64,000 nt of DNA from SZUA-547 sp963669265 (GCA_963669265.1 OY769916.1:930001-994000), one strand, 5' to 3'; counted from the first letter of the stretch, positions 1 to 8,873 are shown. Notes: generated by a model not told the origin, from the letters alone. Made by a program: numbers and translations.

Positions 1-1452
1 GCCAACAAGCCGCGACACAAGAGCGGCGTGCGTCAAACCGGAAGCGGTCAGTACATCCACTCCCCACAGTCCGAGCTGGACGCCGCAAAACACTCGAAGA
101 GTGTCGCGATCCATGCGCAGAAGGCGAAGGAGGAAACGGCGCATCTTCGAGAGAGCATGGAAAAATTCGCCGACCAGGCGCAAGCCTTTCTGGCCGGTCC
201 GGGACTGGCGGGATTGTCGGCCAAGGAGCGCGAGAAGCTGCGCGACGGGCTAACCACCGCGCGCCGGTTGCTGAACCTCGACCGGGAATGGATCAAATCG
301 GCCGAGAACATCGACATGAAGCATCTCGAGGCGCTGGCGAAGGGCGGCAAGCCCGTTTGGTTCGACGACAAGTCGCCCGATCAGCCGCCAGCTCAACAAC
401 CCGTCGCCAGCGCGCCCAGAGACATAGGCGCCGTGGCGGATATGACTAAGCGAGAGATCGCCTCTCGAATGAACACGATCGCTCAATTCGCGGGCAAAGT
501 GGGCGGCGTGAACTACAGGGCGCTGTCGCTGCTCGTCGACAAGGTGCAGGATCAGGACAAGCCTGACCCGGACGACATGCTGCAAATCGCAGCCCTGTCC
601 TATGGTCTGCGGCGCGACGTGCGCGCGGGCGTCGACGACAGTTATGGCGATCCTTACGCGTTGAAACTCTGCGATACGTTTGAGCAGATCGGCGTCATCG
701 CTGGCGGCTATATCGCGGCGGCGCGCACCGCCGGGGCGGACAATGCGGATGCGCCGGACCCCTCATCGCAGCCAGCACCGCACCCCTCATCACAGTCTGC
801 GCCGCACCCACAATCCGCCGAGCAGCAGAACATTGGTCGGAACGACCCAGCCGCGGGGCCGAGGGTGCCGCCGCCAGCGGACCTAAACGAGGCAATGCAG
901 CGGGTCGACGATATCGCCGAGAAGCTTGATTTTCCGGTCGGATCGATGCGTGGTCTAATGATCAAAGTCTTGTCTGGGAACGGCGATCTCGCCGACTTGC
1001 AAAAGTTGGACAGGAAGGCGGGCGAATTGCAACGCCAGGCGACGATGGGCTGGCACAAAACCCGGAACCCGGAATACAGGAACCTGCATAACGCGCTGAG
1101 ATCGGCGCGACTGCTCGCCCAGAATCAGGCGGCGGCCTTGACCCCGCCCGACGCGACGGGGCCGCGAACCCCGCCGCCAACCAATCTTGACGAGGCTTTC
1201 ACCCGCACGGAAGCTCTGGCACAGGAACTGGATATGCCAATAGGCGTGCTGACGAAGCAGTATCAAAAGGTTCAGAAAGAAGGGCCGAACCCCGTCAATC
1301 TGAAGCCGTTGCACGACATGGCCAAGAACCTGCGCCAGCGCGCAGACCAACAGCACAACGAGACGGGCCGGGCCGAATTCGCAGATCTCGCTAAACTGGC
1401 GGGCGCCGTTCAGTTCTTCGCCCAGCCCGTCGAACCGAAGCTGATGGTATGA
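1..1452 (+). CDS. Helical-repeat protein, 5' end outside window
   Basis: The frame is open to the first base, so the gene probably starts upstream; a GTG at 28 is the first possible internal start and has no convincing ribosome site. I do not recognise the family. The visible 484 residues are soluble, charged and predicted mostly helical, with no signal peptide or membrane segment. An N-terminal coiled-coil-like part is followed by three related helical modules of about 85-100 residues. The last two are introduced by nearly the same proline-rich linker (GPRVPPPADLNEA and GPRTPPPTNLDEA). Between modules one and two there is a Pro/Ser/His linker made of a short imperfect DNA repeat near 757-815. 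This design resembles secreted or effector-type proteins, but that is inference only. Confidence 0.7.
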   Translation, partial: ANKPRHKSGVRQTGSGQYIHSPQSELDAAKHSKSVAIHAQKAKEETAHLRESMEKFADQAQAFLAGPGLAGLSAKEREKLRDGLTTARRLLNLDREWIKSAENIDMKHLEALAKGGKPVWFDDKSPDQPPAQQPVASAPRDIGAVADMTKREIASRMNTIAQFAGKVGGVNYRALSLLVDKVQDQDKPDPDDMLQIAALSYGLRRDVRAGVDDSYGDPYALKLCDTFEQIGVIAGGYIAAARTAGADNADAPDPSSQPAPHPSSQSAPHPQSAEQQNIGRNDPAAGPRVPPPADLNEAMQRVDDIAEKLDFPVGSMRGLMIKVLSGNGDLADLQKLDRKAGELQRQATMGWHKTRNPEYRNLHNALRSARLLAQNQAAALTPPDATGPRTPPPTNLDEAFTRTEALAQELDMPIGVLTKQYQKVQKEGPNPVNLKPLHDMAKNLRQRADQQHNETGRAEFADLAKLAGAVQFFAQPVEPKLMV

Positions 1453-1453
1453 C

Positions 1454-1500
1454 CCGTTTGCAAACGGTGTCGGACGGGTTGTGTCAGACAGGTGGTGTTA
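1454..1500. repeat. 14-bp palindrome and decayed IS6-type ends
   Basis: Just after the stop codon lies the perfect palindrome CCGTTTGCAAACGG (1454-1467). It is followed by two sequences resembling the left ends of the IS6-type elements of this window (GTTGTGTCAGACA and GGTGGTGTTAGA; compare GGTGGTGTCAGAC at 52834). No T-run follows the palindrome, so a rho-independent terminator is not supported. The block looks like a footprint of past IS6 activity. Confidence 0.45.
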
Positions 1501-2215
1501 GAAGAAGAAAGTCATCAATCAATCGATTGAACAGATCCGGCTTCTCCATGTGAACCGCGTGCGCGCAGCGGGGAGCCACCGCGAGGTTGCTGTTCGGGAT
1601 TTTTCGCCAAAGCGTCTCGATCTGGGCCCATGAATACGTGCGGTCGCAATCGCCCCATAGGATCAGCGTGGGGGCGGCGATCTTTGGCAGGTGATCCACG
1701 CCGGACCAGTCCCGCATGGCTTCCAGCCCAGCGAGAATTGCGGCAAGTCCGCACCGCTCGGCGATGGCGGCGCAAGCGGGGTATCGAGGCGCCGCGTCTT
1801 CGCGCAAAAACCATGTGGCGGCGATACGCCGGGCGGTGGCTTGCGCTCCATCCGTCCGCGCGCGCTCCATCGACGTCTCGATCGGCTCGAAGCGCCCGGG
1901 CAAAACGCCTTCCGCCCCGGTCGCGTAGAGGATCAGGCGGTCGATGCGGTCAGGCGCTTGCCTGGTCATCTCCTGCGCGATCATCCCGCCCATGGAATGC
2001 CCCAGCAGGTCAAACTGGCGAACGCCGTCGCGCTCCAGCGCGTCCAACACCCAACTGGCGAAGCCATCGATACGATCAATTGGCGGCGATTGGGCGTTCT
2101 TTCCAAAGCCCGGCAGGTCGACGCAGATCAACTCGCGCCCTTTGGCCAGCGGCGCCTGTTCAGCCCATTGCTCACCTCCGCCCATGAACCCATGGACGAA
2201 GACCAGTGGCGTCAC
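1484..2215 (-). CDS. Alpha/beta-fold hydrolase
   Basis: Soluble hydrolase of 243 residues, normal length for the lipase/esterase-like alpha/beta hydrolase family. The HGF oxyanion motif is at residues 8-10, the nucleophile elbow GHSMGG places Ser74, the acid is in WGDCD (Asp189 or Asp191), and His219 in CAHAVHMEKP completes the triad. It overlaps the permease gene upstream by 4 bases (ATGA), so it is the last gene of the ABC uptake operon and is probably translationally coupled. It may hydrolyse an ester or amide form of the imported compound; the substrate is unknown. The last codons (LTPPV and stop) lie in a sequence resembling a decayed IS6 end, so the natural C-terminus may have been altered. 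Confidence 0.85.
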   Translation of the reverse strand: MTPLVFVHGFMGGGEQWAEQAPLAKGRELICVDLPGFGKNAQSPPIDRIDGFASWVLDALERDGVRQFDLLGHSMGGMIAQEMTRQAPDRIDRLILYATGAEGVLPGRFEPIETSMERARTDGAQATARRIAATWFLREDAAPRYPACAAIAERCGLAAILAGLEAMRDWSGVDHLPKIAAPTLILWGDCDRTYSWAQIETLWRKIPNSNLAVAPRCAHAVHMEKPDLFNRLIDDFLLLTPPV

Positions 2216-3753
2216 TTGCGCGCGCCCTGCACGATACGGTCGAGGATCATGGCGCAGAAGAGGATTGAGAAACCGGCCAGAATGCCTTGTCCGACATTGG
2301 CGTATTGCAGCGCCTCCAGCACGTCCTCACCCAGTCCTTTCGCGCCGATCAGCGAGGCGACCACGACCATCGCCAAGGACAGCATGATTGTCTGGTTGAT
2401 TCCTGCGCGAATGGAAGGGCTGGCCAACGGCAGGTCGACCTTGGTGAGGAGGTACCATTTGTTCGCGCCGAAGCTGATCGCCGCCTCGCGCACGCTTTCC
2501 GGCACCCCGCGAAGACCCAGCACCGTCAGGCGAACCACCGGCGTTCCGCCAAAGATCATGGTGACGACGACCGCCGCCGGTTTACCCACGCCGAAGAAGG
2601 CGATCACGGGAACCATGAAGACGAAGGCAGGCATGGTCTGCATGAAGTCCATGATCGGCTGTATGAAGGCGTAAAACCGGGGCCGGCGCGCGGCGTACAT
2701 GCCGAGCGGGATGCCGATCACGATCGAAAGGCACGCCGCCGTGCCGAGCAGGGCCAGCGTGGTCATCGCCGCCTCCCAGAAGCCCAGCAGGCCCATATAG
2801 GCCAGGAACGCGCCGGAATAGATCGCCGTGCGGATGCCTGCGGTCAGCCAGGTCAGCAAGATGATCAGGCTGGCGATCACGACCCAGGGCGTATTGACGA
2901 GCATGACTTCCAGCGCATCCAGCAGCCAGCGGATGCCAAAGGTGAGGAGATCGAAGAACGCCTCGCTGTTGCGGACGCACCAGGCGATGAACTCCTCGAC
3001 CCACGTTATGCCGGTCAGGCGGATGTCGGGATCGGTCGGGAAATGTGTCAGCAGGTCGAAGCGTCCCGGGAAGCTGTAATGCAACATGGCGACAATTATG
3101 ATCAGCACCATGAAGACAGCGCTGAGAACGACATGCTTGCTGGGCATGCCGGAATGGATTGAACGATCCGACAGCCAGTCCGAAAAGCGCGCTTCAAGCG
3201 CCCAATTGGCGGTCACGGCTTGCGCGACCTTGGCCGCCACCAGAATGACGAGGCCGGTGAGCGCGATCGAAGGCCCTTCCGCCGCCAAGGCCTCGGCTTC
3301 GGCTCGAATTCCGCCGATATTGGCTTCGAGGGATTCCACCGCCCGCCGATAAACTTCGACCTTTTCGGAATTATCCTCTATGGCCGCCGCCAATTGTTGG
3401 CGGCGCAGCTCCAGCGTGCCCTCGATTGATGCGATGCGCTCCATGGCGTCGGCGGCGAGATCGCCGAAAAGACCGCGGGCGATCTGCACGAACCCGAGCG
3501 CCTCAAGAATCAGGAAGGGCAGCGCCCATGACCAGAGGCCCCTTGCTCCGAACCAGATCGGCCCGAACAGCCCCGCCATCAGGTTGAGTGTGGGGGTGAA
3601 ACGCGACGAGCCGCCGATCCGGTCAAAGTTTCGGATGTAGTAGTCGGGGCTGGTGCGCACGAAGGCGCTGATGTTCTGACGCCGCTCTTCGGCGTAAGCC
3701 AGCGCAGCTTCGCTTTCGGTGTCTTCCAGCGGGTTCACATCGTCGCGCGTCAT
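2212..3753 (-). CDS. ProW-like ABC transporter permease, extended N-terminus
   Basis: Inner-membrane permease of the quaternary-amine/proline-betaine uptake class. At 513 residues it is longer than ProW (about 350). The extra N-terminal part holds a soluble leader, a hydrophobic pair near residues 60-90, a coiled-coil-like stretch and further membrane segments. The C-terminal half carries the BPD_transp_1 domain, with the EAA-type loop around GVPESVREAAISFGANKW. The gene overlaps the ATPase gene upstream (4 bases) and the hydrolase downstream (4 bases). Together with the ATPase and the binding protein it would form a complete importer. Substrate cannot be assigned from the permease; the family takes up glycine betaine, choline, carnitine, proline betaine and related zwitterions. 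Confidence 0.88.
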   Translation of the reverse strand: MTRDDVNPLEDTESEAALAYAEERRQNISAFVRTSPDYYIRNFDRIGGSSRFTPTLNLMAGLFGPIWFGARGLWSWALPFLILEALGFVQIARGLFGDLAADAMERIASIEGTLELRRQQLAAAIEDNSEKVEVYRRAVESLEANIGGIRAEAEALAAEGPSIALTGLVILVAAKVAQAVTANWALEARFSDWLSDRSIHSGMPSKHVVLSAVFMVLIIIVAMLHYSFPGRFDLLTHFPTDPDIRLTGITWVEEFIAWCVRNSEAFFDLLTFGIRWLLDALEVMLVNTPWVVIASLIILLTWLTAGIRTAIYSGAFLAYMGLLGFWEAAMTTLALLGTAACLSIVIGIPLGMYAARRPRFYAFIQPIMDFMQTMPAFVFMVPVIAFFGVGKPAAVVVTMIFGGTPVVRLTVLGLRGVPESVREAAISFGANKWYLLTKVDLPLASPSIRAGINQTIMLSLAMVVVASLIGAKGLGEDVLEALQYANVGQGILAGFSILFCAMILDRIVQGARK

Positions 3754-4805
3754 GACACTTCCGTCCCCTCAATTACCGTGCGCAACAGATCAGCGCGCGT
3801 GATCACGCCAACATCCGCGCCGTCATCTTCGACCAGGATCGCATTCTCATTGTCGATCGCCAGATTGATAAGATTGCTCAGCGTTTCGTCCTCTTTCACG
3901 CGCGGAGCTTCGGCGGGAATTGGCCCTTTCGCCGCGACATAGGCGTCGATCGGCTGCATCACCGCATGCGCGTGCACGACCTTCAGACGCGAGATGCCCG
4001 CGACGAAATCAGCGACGTAATCGTCGGCCGGGTGCATCACGATATCCTCGGCGGTCCCGATCTGGACCATCTTGCCATCGCGCATGATCGCGATGCGGTC
4101 ACCGATGCGCACCGCCTCATCCAGATCATGGGTGATGAAAATCGTCGTTTTCTTGAGGATCTTCGAAAGCCGGATGAACTCATCCTGCAACTGGCGCCTG
4201 ATCAGCGGATCCAGCGCGGAGAACGGCTCATCCATCAGCAAGACGTCAGGATTGGCCGCAAGCGCCCGCGCAAGACCGACGCGCTGCTGCATGCCGCCGG
4301 ACAATTCATGCGCGAATTTCGATCCCCAGGCGCCCAGCTCCACAATGTCGAGAATCGCGGCCGCCTGCCGCATGCGCTCGTTCTTGGCCACCTGACGGAT
4401 CTCAAGAGGCATAGCGACATTGTCCAGCACCGAACGATGCGGCATCAGAGCGAAGTTCTGGAACACCATGCCGATCTTCTGATTGCGAAAGAGTTGCAAC
4501 TCTTTCGGGTCCAGACCCATGACATCGGTGCCTTCGATTTCGATCGTGCCAGCTGTCGGCTCCAGCAATCGGTTGAAGTGGCGGACCAGCGTGGATTTGC
4601 CGCTGCCGGACAAACCCATGATGCAGAAGATCTCGCCGCGGTTCACCGACAGGCTGACATCAGCGACGCCAACAACCGAATTAAACTCAGCCAGAACCTC
4701 AGGTTTAGTCAGCCCCCTCTCGCGGACCGCCTCCAGCGCAAGCTCCGGATTGGCGCCGAAGATCTTCCAGATGTTCGAGATTTCGATAACGGTTTCTTTG
4801 GTCAT
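3750..4805 (-). CDS. ProV-like ABC transporter ATP-binding protein
   Basis: Cytoplasmic ATPase of the glycine betaine/proline-type importer, 351 residues. Walker A GLSGSGKST is at residues 64-72, the Q-loop is near 116 (VFQNFALMPH), the signature LSGGMQQR is at 168-175 and Walker B VLLMDEP is around 188-194, followed by the switch His in FITHDLDE. The C-terminal 80 residues look like a degenerate CBS-type regulatory region, as in ProV/OpuAA, which sense ionic strength. The N-terminal lead-in before the first strand (residues 1-50) also matches this subfamily. The gene overlaps the permease by 4 bases. The 78 bases between it and the binding protein gene hold nothing notable. Confidence 0.93.
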   Translation of the reverse strand: MTKETVIEISNIWKIFGANPELALEAVRERGLTKPEVLAEFNSVVGVADVSLSVNRGEIFCIMGLSGSGKSTLVRHFNRLLEPTAGTIEIEGTDVMGLDPKELQLFRNQKIGMVFQNFALMPHRSVLDNVAMPLEIRQVAKNERMRQAAAILDIVELGAWGSKFAHELSGGMQQRVGLARALAANPDVLLMDEPFSALDPLIRRQLQDEFIRLSKILKKTTIFITHDLDEAVRIGDRIAIMRDGKMVQIGTAEDIVMHPADDYVADFVAGISRLKVVHAHAVMQPIDAYVAAKGPIPAEAPRVKEDETLSNLINLAIDNENAILVEDDGADVGVITRADLLRTVIEGTEVS

Positions 4806-4883
4806 CAGAGACTAGCCCGCCAGTTGTCAGGTGGAACAGCGCCGGCCCAAACCGACGCTGTCCCGATTATCAAACCCGATGGA

Positions 4884-5849
4884 TTACAGGCCCAGCCAAG
4901 CGTCCACGCGATCGGGATTGGCTTCGACCCATTCTTTGGCGACGTCGGCGGGCTCACGGCCCTTGCCGCTGATCTCATAGGCGAAGCTGCTGACATCGTC
5001 GGAGGTCAGAGAGAAGTTGGAGAAGAACTCTGCGACTATGGGCGAACGATCCGCTAGGGAATTCGACCATGCGATCTGGACGTTCTTCAACGCGTCTTTG
5101 GTGGCGACCTTAGAATTGTCATACCAATCCGGATCGTCCGAGGGCTGGACCATGACATATTTCGCCGGGTCGAATGTCGGTTCGGTCAGCATCTCAACAT
5201 CGAACTGGTACCAGATCGCATGCGGCTTGTAGCAGTAGAAGGCGTAGCCTTCGCCCTTCGCGATGCTGTCCTTAACCCGCGCAGTCTTCACGCTTTCCTC
5301 CGCTCGGATCGGCTCGATGAAGTCGAGAAGCCCATAATCGCGCACCTTCACCTCATTCACATTGGCCGACGCCCAGCCGGGCGCGCCAATCCACATCTCG
5401 CCTTTGCCGTTCCCGTCGCTGTCCATCTTCTCAGCGACATCCGGGCGACCAAGATCGGCAATGTCGGTGACGTTGTTGGCTTTGCCGAAATCCTTAGATA
5501 CGCAGAAGCCCTGGTTGCCCTCATAAGGGTTGGAGGACAGCGTCACGGTACCCGCTTCATCGACATATTTCTTGGTGAAGCTTTCCTGGTTCGGCAGCCA
5601 GACATCGGGGTGGACGTCGATGTCGCCCTTGCCCTGATCCATCGCCTGGAAGATCGTGGCGTTATTGCCGGGCACAAACTCGACCTTGCCGCCGATGCGC
5701 ATCTCAACCACCGCGCCGAGAACATGCGCGATCGCCTGCGCTCCGGTCCAGGACGGCACGCCGATTTTGACTTCCTCATCGGCGAACGCCGGCGATGCGG
5801 CGAGGCTGGCCGCAGCCACCAGGCCCAGTGATTTCAGATTGATCGTCAT
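4884..5849 (-). CDS. ProX/OpuAC-type substrate-binding protein
   Basis: Periplasmic binding protein of the importer, 321 residues. A clear signal peptide (KSLGLVAAASLAASPAFADE) is cleaved after about residue 23. The mature part is an OpuAC (glycine betaine-binding) domain with aromatic residues placed as in ProX-type pockets (WTG near 34, DVWLPN, WIGAPGW, WYQF). A strong ribosome site (AGAGGAGAAG) lies just before the ATG. It is the first gene of the importer, so the operon runs binding protein, ATPase, permease, hydrolase. It follows the PLP enzyme gene on the same strand by 38 bases and may be co-transcribed with it. The ligand is uncertain: a betaine is the default, but the lyase next door makes a sulfonated amino acid possible. 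Confidence 0.9.
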   Translation of the reverse strand: MTINLKSLGLVAAASLAASPAFADEEVKIGVPSWTGAQAIAHVLGAVVEMRIGGKVEFVPGNNATIFQAMDQGKGDIDVHPDVWLPNQESFTKKYVDEAGTVTLSSNPYEGNQGFCVSKDFGKANNVTDIADLGRPDVAEKMDSDGNGKGEMWIGAPGWASANVNEVKVRDYGLLDFIEPIRAEESVKTARVKDSIAKGEGYAFYCYKPHAIWYQFDVEMLTEPTFDPAKYVMVQPSDDPDWYDNSKVATKDALKNVQIAWSNSLADRSPIVAEFFSNFSLTSDDVSSFAYEISGKGREPADVAKEWVEANPDRVDAWLGL

Positions 5850-5887
5850 AGTCTTCTCCTCTGTTGGCCAGCGCCTTTGCCGACGCT

Positions 5888-6934
5888 TTATCCGTTTAGT
5901 GATGCAAGAAGTTGCGCCTGATAGGCGAAAAGCGCAACGGCCCCGCCGGTGTGTAAAAAGAGCACGTTGTCTGTGGGTTCGAAAAAGTCCTCGCGGATCA
6001 TGCCGATCAACCCCGCCATACCCTTGGCCGAGTAGACGGGATCAAGAAGGATCCCTTCCTGCTGCGCGAGCAGGCGTATCGCCTCCAGCGTGGACTCTGC
6101 AGGAAGGCCATAGCCGTCTCCCACATAACCGTCATCGACCAGAATCCTGCTGAGCGGGACTCCATCCACTCCGAGTTTCTCGAGCGTTTTCTGGGTGAGC
6201 GCGTGGACGGCGTTCATCTGCCGTTCGCGCGGCTGACGCACGCTGACGCCCATGACAGGCAAATTGTGGCCAATGGCGTGAAAACCGGCGACCAGTCCGG
6301 CATGCGTCCCGGTGCTGCCGGTGCTCATCACCAACCAGTCGAACTTCTGCCCCGTTTCGCGGCTGTAATCCGCGATTTCCTGCGCGCATTTCACATAGCC
6401 CAGCGCGCCAGTCGGATTAGATCCACCGCCCGGAATAAAATAGGTGCGGCGGCCCTCCGCACGCAGCGCCTGCGCCACAGCTTCGGCCTCGGCGTTCATA
6501 TCCAGTCCAGGTGGGCGAAACTCATAGGTTGCGCCGAAGAGGTTATCGAGCAGCACATTGCCGGTCTCTTCGTAAGATCCATCGCGATCCGGCACCCGAC
6601 GCTCCAGCAGCACATGGCACTTCATGCCCACCTTGCAGGCCGCGGCCGCCGTCTGGCGCACATGGTTCGATTGCACGGCGCCCTGGGTGACCAGCGTGTC
6701 CGCCTTTTGCTGCATCGCTTCGCCGACCAGATACTCCAGCTTGCGGGTCTTGTTTCCTCCCGTGGCCAAGCCGGTGCAATCGTCGCGCTTTATAAACAGT
6801 CGCGGGCCGCCAAGCAGTTCGCTGAGCCGCGGCATCGCCTCTATAGGCGTGGGCTGATGGCAGAGAGACGTTCTCGGGAAACGGTCGAGGTCAATTGGTG
6901 CGCCTGTTCTGGACAGCGTCTGGGCGTCAGCCAT
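5888..6934 (-). CDS. PLP-dependent D-cysteine desulfhydrase / L-cysteate sulfo-lyase family enzyme
   Basis: Cytoplasmic fold-type II PLP enzyme of 348 residues in the ACC deaminase / D-cysteine desulfhydrase family. Lys62 in the GGNKTRKLE motif is the expected PLP lysine. QGAVQSNHVRQTAAA, PGGGSNPTGALGY and DPVYSAKG are family motifs. From memory, the motif pattern resembles CuyA of Ruegeria pomeroyi, which cleaves L-cysteate to pyruvate, ammonia and sulfite, and also DcyD-type desulfhydrases. I chose the ATG at 6934 over an upstream in-frame start because AAGGAA precedes it at good distance and the upstream codons would run into the operator. Context (a divergent LysR gene and an adjacent importer) fits substrate-induced catabolism. 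The exact substrate is not determined. Confidence 0.8.
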   Translation of the reverse strand: MADAQTLSRTGAPIDLDRFPRTSLCHQPTPIEAMPRLSELLGGPRLFIKRDDCTGLATGGNKTRKLEYLVGEAMQQKADTLVTQGAVQSNHVRQTAAAACKVGMKCHVLLERRVPDRDGSYEETGNVLLDNLFGATYEFRPPGLDMNAEAEAVAQALRAEGRRTYFIPGGGSNPTGALGYVKCAQEIADYSRETGQKFDWLVMSTGSTGTHAGLVAGFHAIGHNLPVMGVSVRQPRERQMNAVHALTQKTLEKLGVDGVPLSRILVDDGYVGDGYGLPAESTLEAIRLLAQQEGILLDPVYSAKGMAGLIGMIREDFFEPTDNVLFLHTGGAVALFAYQAQLLASLNG

Positions 6935-6994
6935 GGCAATTCCTTGTGGGTGTTGAAACCCCCTTAGCTTGGGGCAAACGAACCCGCGCCATCC

Positions 6995-7016
6995 AATGTT
7001 ATGTTCGTATGACATT
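6995..7016. promoter_or_regulatory. LysR-type dyad operator
   Basis: Inverted repeat AATGTTAT-N6-ATGACATT (7 of 8 positions paired) between the divergent PLP enzyme and LysR genes. Spacing and AT-rich arms fit a LysR recognition site serving both directions. It lies upstream of the chosen LysR start at 7044. Confidence 0.5.
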
Positions 7017-7043
7017 ATGCAAATTTTCTATTATGACAAGCGT

Positions 7044-7961
7044 ATGGATATTCTTCTGTTTCGCGATCTCGATCGCCTGCGACAGACCGGGAATTTTTCT
7101 CAGGCCGCTGCGCTGGTGAATCTCAGCCAACCCGCCTTTAGCCGGCGCATCAAACTGCTTGAGGCCTGGGTCGGCGTCACGCTGGTGGATCGCTCGCATC
7201 AACCGGTTCAGTTGACCGAAGATGGCGCGCAAATGCTTGAGGCGGGTCTGCAGGCGCTGTCCCGGATTGAGCACGAACGGAGCCAGATACTCGAAGCCCG
7301 ATCTTTACCTGACAAATACGTCGTCACCTTCGGCACCCAGCATTCTATCGGCTGGAGGTTCTATCCGGCATGGCTGCAAGCGCTTGAGGAAGCCTTTGGC
7401 CCAATACTCTCCCGCCTCAGAACAGACAATCTTCCCAACTGCATGCGAGACCTGAAGAACGGCGACGTGGATTTCGTGATCGCTTATCAGCGATCAGATT
7501 CGCCCATGGAAGCAACCGTCCACTCGATTGTCATCGGTGTCGACCGGCTCGTTCCTGTCTGCAAACCCGACGCCAATGGCGCTCCAATGTTCGGCTTTGA
7601 TGAGCCGGGTGTGAAAATGCCCTTCCTTCGGTTCGGCGACGCCGCGCCAATCGGCGCGCACCTGGAGCCGCTCTTCGCCGAGCAGAACATTTCGAGGCGC
7701 CTGCGCACCGTGTACGAGAACCAGATGGCGGGCGCGCTTCGCATACGTGCGCGGGCCGGAGACGGGGTGGCTTGGCTTCCGCAAAGCCTCGTCGCTCCCG
7801 ATCTCGAAAGCGGAATACTGGTTCGCACCGGAGAGCCCGACTGGGTGGTTGATCTATCGATCCGTCTTTACCGAAACCAAGAACGTTCCAACCGGATCAC
7901 GCGCTCGGTCTGGTCATTTCTTGAGGTCCGTCCGTCTGTGTCGCTTGTCTCGGCTGAATGA
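7044..7961 (+). CDS. LysR-family transcriptional regulator
   Basis: Regulator of 305 residues with the LysR N-terminal winged helix-turn-helix (DLDRLRQTGNFSQAAALVNL, then SQPAFSRRIKLLE) and a C-terminal effector-binding domain. The ATG at 7044 gives the usual LysR beginning. Earlier in-frame starts at 6969 and 7017 would place the operator inside or against the coding region. The gene is divergent from the CuyA-like lyase and probably controls it, and the importer, in response to the substrate or a breakdown product. CuyR of Ruegeria pomeroyi is likewise a LysR protein beside cuyA; I use this only as supporting context. Confidence 0.88.
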   Translation: MDILLFRDLDRLRQTGNFSQAAALVNLSQPAFSRRIKLLEAWVGVTLVDRSHQPVQLTEDGAQMLEAGLQALSRIEHERSQILEARSLPDKYVVTFGTQHSIGWRFYPAWLQALEEAFGPILSRLRTDNLPNCMRDLKNGDVDFVIAYQRSDSPMEATVHSIVIGVDRLVPVCKPDANGAPMFGFDEPGVKMPFLRFGDAAPIGAHLEPLFAEQNISRRLRTVYENQMAGALRIRARAGDGVAWLPQSLVAPDLESGILVRTGEPDWVVDLSIRLYRNQERSNRITRSVWSFLEVRPSVSLVSAE

Positions 7962-7990
7962 CGACAAATTTTTCTATGCGGTTCGTCTAT

Positions 7991-8790
7991 GGCGTCAGAC
8001 GTATTCGAAGCAGTCTCAATTTCCCGAGAAGGCAGGAACCTGGGCGGAACAAAGCAGCCGCCACTCTTCAAGTGCGGCGGTTCGGTTCAGCTTGAAGTTT
8101 CGTTTGGGGTAGAGGTGGCGCTCGCGGTTGAAGAGGTTGTAGACGGAGGAGTGGACGGCGGAGAACATCTGCAAACTCCGCATGCGCCTGCACCTGAGCA
8201 TCGCCCGCTCACGTCGTCGATACGGCAGGTGTGAATGCTCAACTCGGTTGTTGAGCCAGCGACCGTAGGACTGGAGACCGCCACCTCCCAGTTCGCGCAA
8301 TGCGGGGCCGTACGACCGAAGTCGGTCGATGACGATCTCGCGCGGAGCGCCGAGCCGCTTCATCAGTTTCTTTAATAATTTCAGGGCGGCGCGCCTGTTC
8401 CTGCGTTTGGTAACGACCTCTCCCTCATGCGCAATGGCATGCCACAAATAGTGTTGCTCGCTATTGATCCTCATGAAGTCCTCGTCGAGATGCCATCGCT
8501 ACTTTGAGTGCGCTTTCATCTGTTCGACCCGTCGTTACCTGGCTTCAGGCGCGAACTTCGGCCCAAATCTCAAACACCGGAACCGGATCGCCTCATAGCT
8601 AAAGTCGATACCTCGTTCCTGGCAATGTTCTCAACGTTCCGGAGTGAGAGCGGGAACAGGATATACATCATCACCGCTACGCGGGTGCTCTCGGGGCTCG
8701 CTTTGAAGTACTTGAAAGGGTCACGCTTACTCATGCGCGGACGTTAAGCGAGCCCCCTCCGCGCCTCAAGCCAAGTTCCTCTGACAAACC
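7991..8790 (-). mobile_element. Degenerate IS6-family element (copy a)
   Basis: A decayed copy about 800 bp long. The left end GGCGTCAGACGTATTCG matches the left ends of the intact copies (GTCAGACGAATTCG), and the right end carries AAGTTCCTCTGACA. The transposase inside is broken (see 8016-8734). It is the oldest-looking IS6 copy here and marks the junction between the CuyA-like locus and maeB. Confidence 0.75.
8016..8734 (-). pseudogene. IS6 transposase pseudogene
   Basis: The start (MSKRDPFKYFK, ATG at 8734) and the C-terminal half (catalytic-region motifs VIDRLRSY and NNRVEHSHLPYRRRERA) match the intact transposases at 25101, 45588 and elsewhere. The central part has lost the frame between about 8560 and 8640. 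A TAG replaces the Trp codon of the NWRWHLDE motif at about 8501-8503. Normal termination is also lost: the frame runs past the usual end. It cannot encode an active enzyme. Confidence 0.8.
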
Positions 8791-8873
8791 CACTTGAAGG
8801 GGTCGCGCTTGCTCATGCGTGGTCGCAAGATCAGCGCCCTTCTCAGCTCAAACCAAGTTCTTCTGACAAGCCC
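8791..8873 (-). repeat. Solo IS6 end fragment
   Basis: A second copy of the IS6 transposase start region (DPFKWVCQ-like frame, CTTGAAGGGGTCGCGCTTGCTCATGCG) plus the terminal AAGTTCTTCTGACAAGCCC. It lies directly beside copy a in the same orientation. Only about 83 bp remain, so this is a relic of another insertion. Confidence 0.7.

Noticed and set aside
3966..5057. 363-codon plus-strand frame
   Set aside because: Antisense to the ABC ATPase and binding protein genes; composition is that of a shadow frame.
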